From positions 1 through 33,087 of the forward strand of contig JAPLFP010000184.1 of NCBI GenBank assembly GCA_026390585.1: a stretch of 33,087 bases of DNA, given 5' to 3'. The stretch is from Ignavibacteriales bacterium. GTDB taxonomy: Bacteria > Bacteroidota > Ignavibacteria > UBA10030. The notes beneath the pieces were generated by a model. The model did not search any database. It saw only the letters and a program-made list of their open reading frames with translations, and had not been told where the DNA came from. Position numbers and translations under genes: made by a program. Shown piece by piece: positions 32,810-33,087 of this stretch (within the stretch, counting starts at the first letter, position 1; each line of letters begins with the position of its first letter).

Positions 32810-32839
32810 TTGATTCTACGCAACATTCGACGTATTTTG
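32810..32839 (+). promoter_or_regulatory. Putative promoter of the glycyl-radical activase gene
   Basis: TTG (32810-32812), a 20-nt spacer and TATTTTG (32833-32839), about 43 nt before the ATG. The spacing is identical to the ilvE, TlpA and M28 candidates. Confidence 0.55.
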
Positions 32840-32881
32840 TAAACACTCTAGGATTTTCCACATTTTCCTGCAATCGTCGGA

Positions 32882-33087
32882 ATGAAGGGACTCATCTTCA
32901 ACATACAGCGATTCTCCGTGAATGACGGTCCCGGAATCCGTACGACCGTCTTCCTGAAGGGATGTCCGCTCCATTGCAAATGGTGCCATAATCCGGAATC
33001 GATTTCGCCTGATCAACAATTGCTTCTTCGCGATGACCGGTGCATTCGATGCGGAGATTGCTTCTCCTTGTGCAAGAACCATGCAGT
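32882..33087 (+). CDS. Glycyl-radical-enzyme activating protein (radical SAM), 5-prime part
   Basis: The gene starts at ATG 32882 and runs off the right edge; 68 codons are visible. The start [20 protein letters not shown] and [20 protein letters not shown] carry the radical-SAM cluster motif in the spacing used by activases (C-x3-C-x2-C, in GCPLHCKWC). A second cluster, [11 protein letters not shown], is the start of a ferredoxin-like insert found in activases of glycerol/diol dehydratase and benzylsuccinate-synthase type but absent from short PFL activase. It should generate the glycyl radical on a partner enzyme that would be encoded beyond the window. The Shine-Dalgarno site is weak. Family call strong; partner unknown. 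Confidence 0.92.
   Translation, partial: MKGLIFNIQRFSVNDGPGIRTTVFLKGCPLHCKWCHNPESISPDQQLLLRDDRCIRCGDCFSLCKNHA

Overview
The window looks like chromosomal DNA from a bacterium of the FCB group, most likely the Ignavibacteriota/Chlorobiota side rather than typical Bacteroidia. Two signals point this way. Six intergenic regions carry a Bacteroidota-type promoter (TTG or TTTG, 19-20 nt spacer, TAnnTTG or a close variant). In addition, most starts follow strong Shine-Dalgarno sites (AAGGAGG, GGAGG, AGGGAGGT), which typical Bacteroidia largely lack. This placement is inferred from regulatory signals and gene content, not from a marker gene. No tRNA, rRNA, CRISPR array or intact transposase was seen.

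Layout. 139-5978 (+): a secreted GH27 alpha-galactosidase, an ORF6N-domain protein, a secreted M1-type metallopeptidase, a SET-domain protein and a small membrane protein. 6022-10705 (-): a tripartite multidrug efflux operon reading TetR regulator, HlyD/EmrA adaptor, DHA2/EmrB pump, TolC channel, with a perfect 10-bp inverted repeat in front of the regulator. 11066-13090 (+): an APC permease fused to a universal-stress-like domain. 13174-15885 (-): a secreted GH78 alpha-L-rhamnosidase. 16140-18026 (+): a broken DUF2891 gene, then an M55 D-aminopeptidase. 18113-19711 (-): a secreted M28 peptidase, divergent from a TlpA-like protein (20031-21923, +) that lacks one active-site cysteine. An SSS sodium:solute symporter follows at 22017-23810 (+). 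24032-27431 (-): a GH97 glycosidase and a sugar-porter MFS transporter in a tight operon, divergent from a secreted GH29 fucosidase (27723-29168, +) and a UroD-superfamily methyltransferase-like protein (29303-30562, +). 30608-31625: a mazEF toxin-antitoxin pair between two similarly built hairpin repeats. 31692-32621 (-): a branched-chain aminotransferase, divergent from the start of a glycyl-radical-enzyme activase that runs off the right edge (32882-33087, +).

Taken together, this is a glycan- and peptide-scavenging region. Four exported glycosidases (alpha-galactoside, rhamnoside, fucoside, and alpha-glucoside or alpha-galactoside) sit beside two sugar-type transporters, one amino-acid-type permease and three peptidases. 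No SusC/SusD pair is present. The activase at the edge makes it possible, but unproven, that fucose and rhamnose are fermented through 1,2-propanediol by a glycyl-radical dehydratase beyond the window. The most unusual items are the decayed DUF2891 gene, the twin palindromes between the M28 and TlpA genes, the repeat-flanked mazEF cassette, the 28-bp perfect palindrome with GTAG ends, and the active-site-degenerate TlpA protein.
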